From positions 1-64,000 of the forward strand of contig JANQIE010000060.1 of the NCBI GenBank assembly GCA_028282295.1: a stretch of DNA of 64,000 bases, written 5' to 3'. The notes under the pieces were generated by a model. It did no database searches. It saw only the letters and a program-made list of their open reading frames with translations, and had not been told where the DNA came from. Source of the stretch: Desulfobacterales bacterium. Its GTDB lineage: Bacteria; Desulfobacterota; Desulfobacteria; Desulfobacterales; JANQIE01. A program made the translations under genes and the position numbers. This document shows positions 9,828-20,134 of this stretch, one piece after another (the stretch's first letter is position 1; every line of letters starts with the position of its first letter).

Positions 9828-10883
9828 ATGCGACTACCTGGATTGATAGACGTACATGTTCACATGCGTGAGCCCGGCGCCATCCACAAGGAGGACTGGG
9901 ACAGCGGAACGGCGGCAGCGTTGGCCGGGGGCTTCACGACGGTTTTGGCGATGCCCAACACCAATCCGCCGGTGACTGACGCGGCGGGACTGGCAGTGGC
10001 TTTAAGGGCCGCCACCATAAAAGCACGATGCGATTTTGGGTTGTTCGTGGGCGCCGGGCCGGACAATACCGATCAATGGGCGCATTTGAAAACGCAGATC
10101 GCGGGTGTGAAATTATACCTGGATCAAACCTTCGGTTCGATGCGCCTGGATGACATGACGTTGTGGATGGATCATTTCAAAGCCTTTCCTGAAGCATTGC
10201 CCATTGCGGTTCACGCGGAGGGGCGGACCTTGGCGGCGGTAATTTTAATGGCGGACCTGTTCCAACATCCGATCCATTTGTGCCATGTCTCCAGACGCGA
10301 AGAGATTTTATTGATCCGCCAGGCCAAGGACAAGGGGCTACCGGTCACCTGTGAGGTGAGCCCGCATCATCTGTTTTTGTCTACGGCAGATATCCAGCGC
10401 ATCGGCAGCGGGCGTAGCGAGGTGCGTCCCTGTTTGGCCGCCCCGGAGGATCAGGCGGCCTTGTGGGAACACCTTGAGATCATCGATGTGTTCGCCACCG
10501 ATCACGCCCCGCACACCTTGACAGAAAAAGATAGCGACACCCCGCCTCCCGGCTTTCCGGGATTGGAAACCGCCCTGCCGCTGCTGCTAACCGCCCTGCA
10601 TGAAGACAAGCTGACCATCGACGATCTGGTCGCGCGCCTGCATACGAATCCGCGACGCATATTCAATTTGTCGGAACAGCCTGATACTTATATCGAGGTG
10701 GACGAATCCGCGTCCTGGGAAATCGAGGCGCAGCATGCTTTCACGCGGTGCGGCTGGACGCCGTTTGAGGGCCGCGCTGTTCGCGGCAAGGTGGCCAAGG
10801 TGGTGTTGCGTGGCCGCACGGTTTTTGAAAACGGCCACCTGAAAACGCTGCCCGGCAGCGGCCGTAACCTTTTTCCGGCTTGA
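9828..10883 (+). CDS. pyrC: Dihydroorotase, CAD DHO-domain-like
   Basis: LPGLIDVHVHMREPG...SGTAAALAGGFTTVLAMPNTNPP; SDHAPHT-type motif TDHAPHTLTEK; PPGFPGLETALPLLLTA. Confidence 0.93.
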   Translation: MRLPGLIDVHVHMREPGAIHKEDWDSGTAAALAGGFTTVLAMPNTNPPVTDAAGLAVALRAATIKARCDFGLFVGAGPDNTDQWAHLKTQIAGVKLYLDQTFGSMRLDDMTLWMDHFKAFPEALPIAVHAEGRTLAAVILMADLFQHPIHLCHVSRREEILLIRQAKDKGLPVTCEVSPHHLFLSTADIQRIGSGRSEVRPCLAAPEDQAALWEHLEIIDVFATDHAPHTLTEKDSDTPPPGFPGLETALPLLLTALHEDKLTIDDLVARLHTNPRRIFNLSEQPDTYIEVDESASWEIEAQHAFTRCGWTPFEGRAVRGKVAKVVLRGRTVFENGHLKTLPGSGRNLFPA

Positions 10884-10919
10884 TGATTCATACAAAAAGC
10901 TGATTTCAAGGAGAGTATC

Positions 10920-11912
10920 ATGGCACCCATCAGTATGTCCGGCAAGCCCCAGAGTCCTCACCTGCCTTTCGGCGACCGACAAAATGCCCCGTTTTACGGC
11001 AAGGATGTTCTGTCGGTGAAACAGTTCGAACGCGCGGATCTTGAGTATGTTTTTGCGGTAGCGCATGAAATGCGGGAGATGGTGGCTCGCGTCGGCACGT
11101 TTGATTTACTCAAGGGCAAGATTATGGCCAGTCTGTTTTACGAGCCCTCCACCCGTACCTCTTCTTCTTTCACAGCGGCCATGCAACGGTTGGGCGGCTG
11201 CGTGATCAACATCAACGAGGTTCAGTATTCCAGCGTGTCCAAAGGTGAGTCGCTCCCTGATACGGTGCGTACTTTGGAATGCTATGCGGATGTCATTGTG
11301 CTGCGTCATCCCGAAGTCGGCGCTTCGGCGCTGGCGGCCGAGTACGCGGAAAAGCCGGTTATCAATGCCGGGGACGGTATCGGTGAACATCCGACCCAGG
11401 CGCTTTTGGACCTGTTTACCATCCTGGAGGAGTTGCAGCGGGTCGACGGTTTGACCGTCACCATGCTCGGCGACCTCAAATACGGCCGCACCGTCCATTC
11501 ACTGGCGCGTCTGCTCTCGTGTTTTAATGTCAACATCAACTATGTTGCGCCGGAGATTTTGAAGATGCCGGCCCACATCATCGAGGAGCTCAATGGAAAC
11601 GGCACTGAACAGACCCAGTCCGGCGACCTCGAATCGGTTTTGGCGCAAACGGATGTGCTTTACGTCACCCGCGTGCAGCGCGAGCGTTTTGAAAACCCGG
11701 ATGAATATGAAACGGTGAAGGATGCCTACAATATCACACCGCAAACCATGGCCCGGGCCAAGGAGAATATGATTCTGATGCACCCGCTGCCCCGCGTGGG
11801 TGAAATCGACATGGCGGTGGATAAAGATCCCCGTGCCGCTTATTTCAGACAGATGGAGTATGGCCTGTATGTACGTATGGCGCTGTTGGCCATGGTGTTG
11901 GGAAAATCGTAA
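10920..11912 (+). CDS. pyrB: Aspartate carbamoyltransferase catalytic subunit, CAD ATC-like
   Basis: [12 protein letters not shown]...[21 protein letters not shown]...[18 protein letters not shown]...HPLPRVGEI. Confidence 0.95.
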   Translation: MAPISMSGKPQSPHLPFGDRQNAPFYGKDVLSVKQFERADLEYVFAVAHEMREMVARVGTFDLLKGKIMASLFYEPSTRTSSSFTAAMQRLGGCVININEVQYSSVSKGESLPDTVRTLECYADVIVLRHPEVGASALAAEYAEKPVINAGDGIGEHPTQALLDLFTILEELQRVDGLTVTMLGDLKYGRTVHSLARLLSCFNVNINYVAPEILKMPAHIIEELNGNGTEQTQSGDLESVLAQTDVLYVTRVQRERFENPDEYETVKDAYNITPQTMARAKENMILMHPLPRVGEIDMAVDKDPRAAYFRQMEYGLYVRMALLAMVLGKS

Positions 11913-11950
11913 CTATAGTATTTTCTTAAATATATAAGGAAGAAAAGAAG

Positions 11951-13240
11951 ATGAAACACGAACAATCGCAACGCTTGTTCCAACAAGCCTTGAACGTTAT
12001 CCCCGGTGGCGTCAACAGTCCGGTGCGGGCCTGCCGTTCGGTGGCGGCCGAGCCGCTGTTTATCGACCGTGCCGACGGGTGCATGTTGTACGACGCCGAC
12101 GGCAACGGCTATATCGATTATATTGGTTCATGGGGGCCGATGGTCCTGGGGCACCGGGACCCGGATGTGATTGCCGCCATCGAGGCGGTGTTGCGCAACG
12201 GGACCAGTTTCGGTGCACCTACTGCCCTGGAGACGCAATTGGCCCATTTGGTCATCGACGCGGTTCCGTCCATCGAGATGATCCGCATGGTCAATTCCGG
12301 CACTGAGGCGACCATGAGCGCCATCCGGCTGGCGCGCGGGTTTACGGGCCGCGATATGATCCTGAAGTTTGACGGATGCTACCACGGTCACGCCGACGCC
12401 CTGCTGGTGGAGGCCGGCAGCGGAGTTGCCACCTTGCAAATTCCAGGCAGTCCGGGTGTGCCGCAGGCGTTTGTCGAGCAGACGCTGTCGCTGCCGTATA
12501 ACGACCAGGAAGCTCTGGTACAGATTATGGACCAAAAGGGCGATCAGATTGCCTGTGTGATCATCGAACCGGTGGCCGGCAACATGGGCCTGGTTAAACC
12601 GGTGGACGGTTTTTTGGAAACGTTGCGTGAGTTGACCCGCAAGCACGGCATTGTGCTGATCTTTGATGAAGTCATGACCGGTTTTCGCGTTGCGCACGGC
12701 GGGGCTCAGGCTCATTACGGCATCACCCCGGACCTGACCTGCCTGGGCAAGGTCATCGGCGGCGGGCTACCGGTGGGGGCTTACGGCGGACGACGGGATA
12801 TCATGGCGCGGATTGCCCCGCAAGGTCCAGTGTATCAGGCCGGGACCCTATCCGGCAACCCCGTGGCCATGGCGGCCGGCATCGCCACCCTGGAAAAACT
12901 GAAGACCGTCGGTTTGTATGCGGATTTGGCGTCAAAAACCCGGACCCTGGCGGAGGGGTTGGCCGATGCTGCGGCCCGTTCCGATATCCCGGTGACCATC
13001 GACCGGGCAGGATCAATGTTGGGCATGTTTTTTAATCCCGGACCAGTACGCGATTTTGATGAGGCAAAAACCAGCGACCTTGAACGGTTCACGGCATTTT
13101 ACAAGGCGATGCGGCAAAAGGGCATCTATCTGGCCCCGTCACAGTTTGAAGCCCTGTTTGTGTCCACGGCCCACACGGCGGCGCACATCGAACAGACCGT
13201 GCAAGCGGCTGAAAAGGTCTTTGCGTCATTGCCCGGATAA
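11951..13240 (+). CDS. hemL: Glutamate-1-semialdehyde 2,1-aminomutase
   Basis: FQQALNVIPGGVNSPVRA...DEVMTGFRV...LGKVIGGGLPVGAYGG. Confidence 0.96.
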   Translation: MKHEQSQRLFQQALNVIPGGVNSPVRACRSVAAEPLFIDRADGCMLYDADGNGYIDYIGSWGPMVLGHRDPDVIAAIEAVLRNGTSFGAPTALETQLAHLVIDAVPSIEMIRMVNSGTEATMSAIRLARGFTGRDMILKFDGCYHGHADALLVEAGSGVATLQIPGSPGVPQAFVEQTLSLPYNDQEALVQIMDQKGDQIACVIIEPVAGNMGLVKPVDGFLETLRELTRKHGIVLIFDEVMTGFRVAHGGAQAHYGITPDLTCLGKVIGGGLPVGAYGGRRDIMARIAPQGPVYQAGTLSGNPVAMAAGIATLEKLKTVGLYADLASKTRTLAEGLADAAARSDIPVTIDRAGSMLGMFFNPGPVRDFDEAKTSDLERFTAFYKAMRQKGIYLAPSQFEALFVSTAHTAAHIEQTVQAAEKVFASLPG

Positions 13241-13255
13241 TATCACGATCGCGCG

Positions 13256-14152
13256 TCAGGCGTGCGGCAAACCGATCAGGTCGGCGATTGCCGGCAGCAC
13301 CTCGGCGCTGGCGCTTTGAACGAATGCACCGTGTGGCGTTTGTACGGCTAGTTGGGAAAATGGATTCGGTTCGATATTGATGTCGATGATGGTGACGCGG
13401 CGTTGGGCGACGATCCCGGCCACGTGATTGGGCAGGGTGGTGGCGCCGGATGTTCCGACAATGAGCAGCAGGTCTGTTTGGTGCGCGATCGCCAGAGCGC
13501 TTTCGAACTTGAAGTGCTCCTCGTTGTAGGTCTCGTCGAACCACAACACATGGGGCCGGCTGCGTGCGCCGCACCGGGGGCAAACCAATTGCCGCCGGTC
13601 GTTTTCGGTTAACGGTTGATCCTCGGATTTGTCCGGCAACTCTTCGGGGACCGGGTAGATGTCGGTGGTGCAGCCTTGGCTGCAACGCATGAAAAAGACA
13701 TTGCCGTGGATTTGAAATGTGCGTTGGCGGCTGTTGCCGGCCCGCAGGTGCAACCCATCCACGTTCTGGGTGATCAGGCCAAAGCGGTTTGCCAGAGCGC
13801 GTTCGATGGCTGCCAGGGCCAGGTGGCCGGCATTGGGGCGGGCCCGGCGACAAACACCACGCCGATACAGATACCACTTCCAGACCTCATCCGGTTTTTG
13901 CGTGAACATGTGATAGGTGGCCATCTGTTGGGGGTGGTACACCCGGCTGCCGATGGTCCAGTACCCCTCCGGTCCCCTGAACGTCGGGATACCGCTTTCA
14001 GCCGAAATGCCGGCGCCGGTCAGCACGGTAAAACGCTGGTTTCGCGCAGCGATCTGCTTGAGCCGGTTTTGGATCTTTTCCGTTAACAACGGCATTCCCT
14101 CCTGTGCAAAATGAGTACTTGACGAGGTGATCGGCGGCTGCGAAGCGAACAC
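13256..14152 (-). CDS. SIR2 family NAD-dependent protein deacylase
   Basis: TGAGISAESGIPTFRG, TQNVDGLH, HGN, CPRCG zinc motif. Confidence 0.92.
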   Translation of the reverse strand: MFASQPPITSSSTHFAQEGMPLLTEKIQNRLKQIAARNQRFTVLTGAGISAESGIPTFRGPEGYWTIGSRVYHPQQMATYHMFTQKPDEVWKWYLYRRGVCRRARPNAGHLALAAIERALANRFGLITQNVDGLHLRAGNSRQRTFQIHGNVFFMRCSQGCTTDIYPVPEELPDKSEDQPLTENDRRQLVCPRCGARSRPHVLWFDETYNEEHFKFESALAIAHQTDLLLIVGTSGATTLPNHVAGIVAQRRVTIIDINIEPNPFSQLAVQTPHGAFVQSASAEVLPAIADLIGLPHA

Positions 14153-14187
14153 CTAATCCTGGAACGATTTGCGAAAGGCTAAATCAA

Positions 14188-15609
14188 ATGGACATGGCCC
14201 TGAACTATAAACCACAGGCGGTCGAAAAAATCCACCTCATTGCCGTTTGCGGCACCGGCATGGGCGCATTGGCCTGCATGCTCAAGGACATGGGCTATGC
14301 GGTCACCGGTTCGGATCAAAACGTGTATCCGCCCATGAGCGATTTTCTGGCGGATAAAGGCGTTACTATCCACAAGGGGTTTGAGAAAGAGCATATCGCG
14401 CCGGACACCGATCTGGTCGTGGTGGGCAACGCGGTAAGCCGGGCTAATCCTGAAGCGCGGCACATCATCGAAGCCGGTTTGCCGTTTTGCAGCATGCCCC
14501 AGGCGATCAATTGGTTGGTGGCGGCAGATAAAGCACCGCTTCTGGTTACCGGTACCCACGGTAAAACGACCACCTCGTCGATGATTGCCTGGATGCTCGA
14601 CCAGGGCGGTTTGGATCCCTCTTTTTTTGTGGGGGGCATCTCGAAAAATTATGACAGCAACTACCGGTTGGGACAAGGTTCCCACCTGGTGGTGGAAGGC
14701 GATGAGTACGACACCGCTTTTTTCGATAAGGGGCCCAAATTTTTGCACTATCGCCCCCAGGTGGCGGTATTGACCGGCGTCGAGTTCGATCATGCCGATA
14801 TTTTTACGGATTTGGATCACGTCAAACAGGCTTTTGACTGTTTTCTCGCTCAACTCGAACCCGGGGCAACCCTTATCGCCTGTCATGACGCGCCCAATGT
14901 CCGGGAATTGATCCGGGAACGGGCGTGCCGGGTCCAAACATACGGCTTGACATCGGCGGCCCATTGGCGGCTTGACAATGTTAAGGTCGAGCCGCCCTGG
15001 TCGCTGTTTGACGTTGTCAGAGCGTCCCGGCTGTATGGCTCTTTTCGCGCCCGGCTGGTGGGCGAGCACAATCTACTCAATGCGCTGGCCGCAATCGCTG
15101 TGGGGGATACATTGGGACTGTCGGCGGACCAATCGGCCCGAGGGCTGGAAACGTTTTTAAACGCCAGGCGTCGCCAGGAGGTGCGCGGAACCAGAAACGG
15201 TATTACGGTCATGGACGATTTTGCCCACCATCCCACGGCGGTGCGTGAGACGGTCAGGGCTGTCCGGCCGTTTTACCCGGCCGGGCGTCTGATTGCGGTT
15301 TTTGAACCGCGCACCAACTCCAGCATGCGTGATGTTTTTCAATCCCAATACGCTCAATCGTTTGATGAGGCCGATATTGTCTGCGTGCGTCACCCGCCGC
15401 TGTTGGAAAAGATCCCCGCAGGCGAGCGGTTTTCGTCGGAAAAACTTGTCGCTGATTTGGCGCAACAAGGCAAGGCCGCCCACTACTTTGAGGATACCGA
15501 CGCCATTATCGCTTTTTTGGTTCAAGAGGCGCGTCGCAACGACCTGGTGTTGATCATGAGCAACGGCGGGTTTGACAACATTCACGCCCGGCTGCTGGAT
15601 GCGCTTTGA
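14188..15609 (+). CDS. mpl: UDP-N-acetylmuramate:L-alanyl-gamma-D-glutamyl-meso-diaminopimelate ligase
   Basis: IHLIAVCGTGMGALACMLKDMGYAVTGSDQNVYPPMSDFL; GTHGKTTTSSM; FEPRTNSS. Confidence 0.93.
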   Translation: MDMALNYKPQAVEKIHLIAVCGTGMGALACMLKDMGYAVTGSDQNVYPPMSDFLADKGVTIHKGFEKEHIAPDTDLVVVGNAVSRANPEARHIIEAGLPFCSMPQAINWLVAADKAPLLVTGTHGKTTTSSMIAWMLDQGGLDPSFFVGGISKNYDSNYRLGQGSHLVVEGDEYDTAFFDKGPKFLHYRPQVAVLTGVEFDHADIFTDLDHVKQAFDCFLAQLEPGATLIACHDAPNVRELIRERACRVQTYGLTSAAHWRLDNVKVEPPWSLFDVVRASRLYGSFRARLVGEHNLLNALAAIAVGDTLGLSADQSARGLETFLNARRRQEVRGTRNGITVMDDFAHHPTAVRETVRAVRPFYPAGRLIAVFEPRTNSSMRDVFQSQYAQSFDEADIVCVRHPPLLEKIPAGERFSSEKLVADLAQQGKAAHYFEDTDAIIAFLVQEARRNDLVLIMSNGGFDNIHARLLDAL

Positions 15610-15721
15610 GGTTTGAAACTGGAAATTTGGCGTGATGGTGGGGCAGAGCGGTGGGATGCCGTGATAAGGACATTACGGGAATGTTGGCCCGGTTTATCGA
15701 GTCTATTGCTTTTTCTAAGGG

Positions 15722-16369
15722 CTAGAACCCAAATTCGGAAAGCAGATCATCCACCAGATCCTGCTTCAGATCTTCTGAGGTGGAGGGTTCACTGACCTCG
15801 CGCAGCAGTTCGGCTTTCTTTTTCAGGTTTTCAGGGGATTGGTCTTTGCGGATATTCAGGATGACGACGGCGTCGACCAGCCAGTCACGGATGTTGTTTA
15901 AATCACTGATCAAGGTTTCCAGTTTTTGACGGGCAACGTCCTGATAGGATTGGGATGCGATGACGTCAAAAAGCCCCATCCTGATCGATTCCATGATTTT
16001 TTTGCTGTGGTTTTGCACTTCCGGCATCTGGTCGGCCTCGGCCTTGGCGATCATGTCGCCCAACTCCTCGGCCTGCGCGGATATTTGATCGGATTTGTCC
16101 AAAACCGTGTTGGCGGCCTTGGCCATCAGTTCCACCACGTCCTTGGCACTGTCCACCAGATTGGGGGTATGGGCGTCCACGCTGGTTAAAGAGGTTTCAA
16201 CATTCTTCAGATTGACGACCATTTTGTTGATTTTATTCGTCAGGGTCGAAAGCAAGCCTTCGGCGTCAATCTTTTCAAGTTGTTCGGAATTGTATTCGCC
16301 CCGCAACAGGGCATCGGTGGTCTCGACTAATGTTTCGATGACTTTGGCAGTCTTGTCGGAATCAACCAT
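15722..16369 (-). CDS. cheZ: CheZ-family chemotaxis phosphatase
   Basis: Helix LFDVIASQSYQDVARQKL (CheZ catalytic-helix-like) and C-terminal QDLVDDLLSEFGF, matching the CheZ CheY-binding tail VDDLLxxxGF. Confidence 0.8.
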   Translation of the reverse strand: MVDSDKTAKVIETLVETTDALLRGEYNSEQLEKIDAEGLLSTLTNKINKMVVNLKNVETSLTSVDAHTPNLVDSAKDVVELMAKAANTVLDKSDQISAQAEELGDMIAKAEADQMPEVQNHSKKIMESIRMGLFDVIASQSYQDVARQKLETLISDLNNIRDWLVDAVVILNIRKDQSPENLKKKAELLREVSEPSTSEDLKQDLVDDLLSEFGF

Positions 16370-16597
16370 GTTTCCTCAGGCTTTCATACGGTAGTTTCAG
16401 GCTTTTTCAAGGCTATCCATTTGATATATATCTGCATTTCAGATAATCCAAGATGCATCATAATGCAACGAATATTAAAAAAAAACCGTCGATTTTGCTG
16501 AACTGTTTGTCAAAATAAGATTGAATGATTCTGTAACCTAAAAATATTATTTGAAATTTATACCGTTGTGGTACTGGGCGCGGTAGTGCCGATGGCC

Positions 16598-18358
16598 CTA
16601 TCGATAGCGCTGGTTTGTTTCATAATAGGCTTGCTTGGCGGCATACATACGTTGATCCGCCTTTTTTATTAATTGGTCCGGCGGGATTTCGTCGGTTGCC
16701 GCAGCACCCAGGCTGACGCGGACCGGGAATTTCTCATTGGCGCCGACATCAAGATCCAGTTCGTTGAAAACTGTTTTACGCAGGCGCTTGATGAACTGTT
16801 CGGCGTTTTGGCGTGTGGTGTTGGTCAGCAGGACGATGAATTCATCCCCCCCGGCGCGGGCCACGATATCGGTGGTTCGGATGTTGTCCTTGAGATTGTC
16901 ACCGACCATTGAGATCATGCGGTCGCCGGCTTCGTGGCCATATTGGTCGTTCACCATTTTGAGCCGGTTGACATCGATCATGACCACGGCGTGATGAATA
17001 CCGTACCGCGTCAGCTTTTGCGCTTCCTGCGCCAATGCCAGTTCAAGATAGCCGCGGTTGTACAGGCCGGTCAAAGGATCGGTATTGGCACGTTCCTCCA
17101 GTTGACGCATCAGCAGGCGGTTGTGAATAAAGGCGCCCAAAGGGTCACTGAACAGTTGAATGAGGTCATCGTCATGCTTGCAGTCGGCGATGGCCAAAAT
17201 TAGCAGACCGACCCGCTGACCATGGCCGCCAACCAGGGTGACCTGCGTGGTTTCCTGCCAGGGGACCGCATCTTGGGACACTTTGGCGTTCAGGTCGGAT
17301 TGAACTTCGCGGGACAAATAGGCACACACAAGTTCGTTCATTTGCGCCTTGGTAACATGGCGTTGTACCGTGAACCAGACATTACCGGCGCGAATGTCGT
17401 TTATCAGCAGGGCGGCCGCGGTGACATTGAGTACCGGCAAAAAGGTGTCGAGAAAAAAATTAAACACTTCCAGCGGCTCGGACGCCTTTTGCATCTGGGC
17501 CTCTAAATCTACCAGGCCTGACAGGATTTTGTTTTTGCGCTGAATGGTGTCCTGCTGTTCCCTGATTTTTTTTATCAGCTCGATTTTACGCGTGATGTCA
17601 CGGAAAAACAGCAGGCCGCCGCCTTTGCCGGCGGGGTCGGTAATGATCCTTTCGTTGATAAACCGGCCGGCGCTTTGATGGTTTTTCTGGGCCATGTCAG
17701 CGGAAAGGCCGTTTAATAGGGGACACTGATCGCACGGTGTGTCGTAGCCGATCATTTCGTAGCAGGTTGATGCGTCCGGCCGGGGGTTCGGCAGGATCTC
17801 ATTGGCGACTTGATTGCGCCGCCTGATTTCCAGATTGGTGCCCACGGAAATCAGCCCGTCCGGCAGGTGATCCAATAGTTGTGTCAGGTGCCCCTGTTCA
17901 TCCAGGGCCTGACGCCGTTTGCGCTCCAACAGCACATTTTTTGCCCGAACCTCCTTATGGGCCAGATCAATTTTACGCAACAATGCCACCTCGCGGGTGA
18001 CATCCTGCAGGGATATCACCACACGGTCGCCCCAATTGGTGAAGGTCTCTCGAAAATAGTGCTCGATATTAGACGTGGTTTTGATGATCTGCGATTTTTC
18101 GCTGTTTTCAAAGGACTGTTTGGCTTGCACCGGGCAATCGGTGCAAGGTTGCGCCCTGCCGAACAACATTTGATGGCAGGTGTTGCCGGCTGCCGGTTGA
18201 TCGCCATTGAGCCTGACCAGCTCTTTAATCATGGTGTTGGAAGAAATAACCGTTAAGTCGGTGCCGATCACCACCACACCGCTTGCGACGGCCTCAAAGG
18301 CGGCCGCGGCCGGGTCGATTGTACTGTTTTCATTTTCCGTTGTAGGGGCCGTGTTCAA
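16598..18358 (-). CDS. PAS-PAS-GGDEF diguanylate cyclase
   Basis: RAGGDEFIVLL active site with RTTD (RxxD I-site) five residues upstream; two PAS-like Cys motifs. Confidence 0.9.
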   Translation of the reverse strand: MNTAPTTENENSTIDPAAAAFEAVASGVVVIGTDLTVISSNTMIKELVRLNGDQPAAGNTCHQMLFGRAQPCTDCPVQAKQSFENSEKSQIIKTTSNIEHYFRETFTNWGDRVVISLQDVTREVALLRKIDLAHKEVRAKNVLLERKRRQALDEQGHLTQLLDHLPDGLISVGTNLEIRRRNQVANEILPNPRPDASTCYEMIGYDTPCDQCPLLNGLSADMAQKNHQSAGRFINERIITDPAGKGGGLLFFRDITRKIELIKKIREQQDTIQRKNKILSGLVDLEAQMQKASEPLEVFNFFLDTFLPVLNVTAAALLINDIRAGNVWFTVQRHVTKAQMNELVCAYLSREVQSDLNAKVSQDAVPWQETTQVTLVGGHGQRVGLLILAIADCKHDDDLIQLFSDPLGAFIHNRLLMRQLEERANTDPLTGLYNRGYLELALAQEAQKLTRYGIHHAVVMIDVNRLKMVNDQYGHEAGDRMISMVGDNLKDNIRTTDIVARAGGDEFIVLLTNTTRQNAEQFIKRLRKTVFNELDLDVGANEKFPVRVSLGAAATDEIPPDQLIKKADQRMYAAKQAYYETNQRYR

Positions 18359-18600
18359 AATCAGATCCTGTTGGTATCACGTTATTTGGGCGCAGTTCTT
18401 GTAACCTGTCTTCTGTTATCGCAAATTAGGGCTTGCAACTTAAATCGATTATGGTCGCTGGAAGGAATTTCAGGCAAGGAGCCGATTGCCATTTAATTCA
18501 AAACAATTTGAAATCACTTTGGTTTGTTGTCGCAAACAGAGGGGAAAGCCGGTTTGACATGCCCGGTGGTCTATAGTAAAGGCTGGGAAACTTTTATTTA

Positions 18601-18743
18601 GTGTCCATCTGGAAATAGCATCTTTTGGCCCAGGCCGGCGTTCTCACGAATTTGAAATCCTCGACGTAGCAAGGCTACGCCTGCGGTTTCAAATTCGTTG
18701 CGGCCTTGGCCTGAACCAAAATCTACTATTTCCGGATGGACAC
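18601..18743 (+). repeat. MITE-like palindromic element, copy 2 (143 bp), perfect 6-bp TSD TATTTA
   Basis: gtgtccatctggaaatag...ctatttccggatggacac flanked by tattta at 18595-18600 and 18744-18749. Confidence 0.92.
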
Positions 18744-18769
18744 TATTTACAGTCGAAGGAGGCTGTCAG

Positions 18770-20134
18770 TTGAAGATTGTCATAGTAGGGGCCGGTGAAG
18801 TCGGTTTTCATATTGCCAGCCGGTTGACCGTCGAGAACAAAGAGGTTGTCGTTATCGACAAAAACGCCGAGGCCCTGCGGCGGGTGTCGGAGACCATCGA
18901 TGCCCAGGTGATCGAGGGATCGGGCAGTAGCCCCGTGGTTCTGGAGGAAGCGGGGGTGCACGAGGCCGAAATCCTGCTGGCCGTGACCAATAGTGATGAA
19001 ACCAACCTGGTGGCCTGCCTGGCGGCCAGCATTCTGTCGCCGGCCACTAAAAAACTGGCCCGGTTGCGTGACGCGGATTTTGACAATTATCATAGTGTGT
19101 TCAAAGATCAGGCGCCGCATATCGATACGGTGATCAACCCGGAAATCGAGGTCGTCAAGACGATCGAAAACCTGATGGCCGAGCCCGGCGCGGTGGACGT
19201 GGGCGAGTTTGCCGACGGCCGTCTGAAAATGATCGGTACCCGTATTGATCCGGGATCCCCCCTGGACGGTGTCCGGTTGGCGGATTTGCCGGCGCATACA
19301 GGTGGTATTCGGCCGTTGATAGCGGCAGTGTTGCGCGAGGACGAGTTAATCATCCCGAGCGGGGCGGATCAATTGCTGGCGAACGATATTGTCTATTTTA
19401 TCAGTGAAAACGAAAAATGCACTCAGACCCTGGCTGTCTTCGGCAAACAGGAGGCGCCGCTCAAGCGGATCCTGATTGTCGGGGGTGGACGCCTTGGCTA
19501 TCGTCTGGCCCAGCGGCTGGAAGAATTGAATATTAACGCCAAGATTGTAGAGCGCCGGCCGGAGCGCTGCTCCTGGTTAGCCGACCAACTCAGACGGGTC
19601 ATCGTACTATGCGGAGACGGGTCCGACCAGGAACTGTTGCGGGAAGAAAACATTGAAGCCACCGATGCCATGATTACCCTGACCAATGATGAGGAGACCA
19701 ACATCCTGGCCTCGTTGCTGGCCAAGCGGATGGGGGTGCGTAAAACCATCACCAAGATCAGCAAGTTCAGTTATTTTTCACTGATGCCGACCATCGGCAT
19801 CGATCAGGTGGTCAGCGGACGCCTTTCCGCCATCAACACCATTTTGCAGCACATTCGGCGCGGCAAGGTGTTGTCGGCCATGTCGATCAAGGGCGAGCAG
19901 GGCGAGGTGATGGAAGCCGTGGCGCTGGAAACGTCGGCCATTGTCGGCAAACCCCTGCAGAAACTGAAGTTTCCCAAAGGTGCCCTGGTGGCGGCCATTA
20001 TCCGTAAAGACGCCGTGATTATCCCCACCGGCGCCAGTGTCATCGAACCGGAAGACCGCTGTATCATCTTTGCCCAACAACAAGCCATTCCTAAAATCGA
20101 AAAAATATTAGCCGTAAAATTAGAGTATTTTTAG
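18770..20134 (+). CDS. trkA: Trk system potassium uptake protein TrkA
   Basis: TTG start after GGAGG; LKIVIVGAGEVGFHIASRL and second TrkA_N domain ILIVGGGRLGYRLAQRLEE. Start corrected from 18698, which lies inside the repeat. Confidence 0.9.
   Translation: MKIVIVGAGEVGFHIASRLTVENKEVVVIDKNAEALRRVSETIDAQVIEGSGSSPVVLEEAGVHEAEILLAVTNSDETNLVACLAASILSPATKKLARLRDADFDNYHSVFKDQAPHIDTVINPEIEVVKTIENLMAEPGAVDVGEFADGRLKMIGTRIDPGSPLDGVRLADLPAHTGGIRPLIAAVLREDELIIPSGADQLLANDIVYFISENEKCTQTLAVFGKQEAPLKRILIVGGGRLGYRLAQRLEELNINAKIVERRPERCSWLADQLRRVIVLCGDGSDQELLREENIEATDAMITLTNDEETNILASLLAKRMGVRKTITKISKFSYFSLMPTIGIDQVVSGRLSAINTILQHIRRGKVLSAMSIKGEQGEVMEAVALETSAIVGKPLQKLKFPKGALVAAIIRKDAVIIPTGASVIEPEDRCIIFAQQQAIPKIEKILAVKLEYF

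Noticed and set aside
13089-13877. 262-aa minus-strand ORF
   Set aside because: Out-of-frame shadow of sir2, P/R-rich.
18698-18769. N-terminal extension of TrkA
   Set aside because: Lies within MITE copy 2; the true start is the TTG at 18770 after GGAGG.
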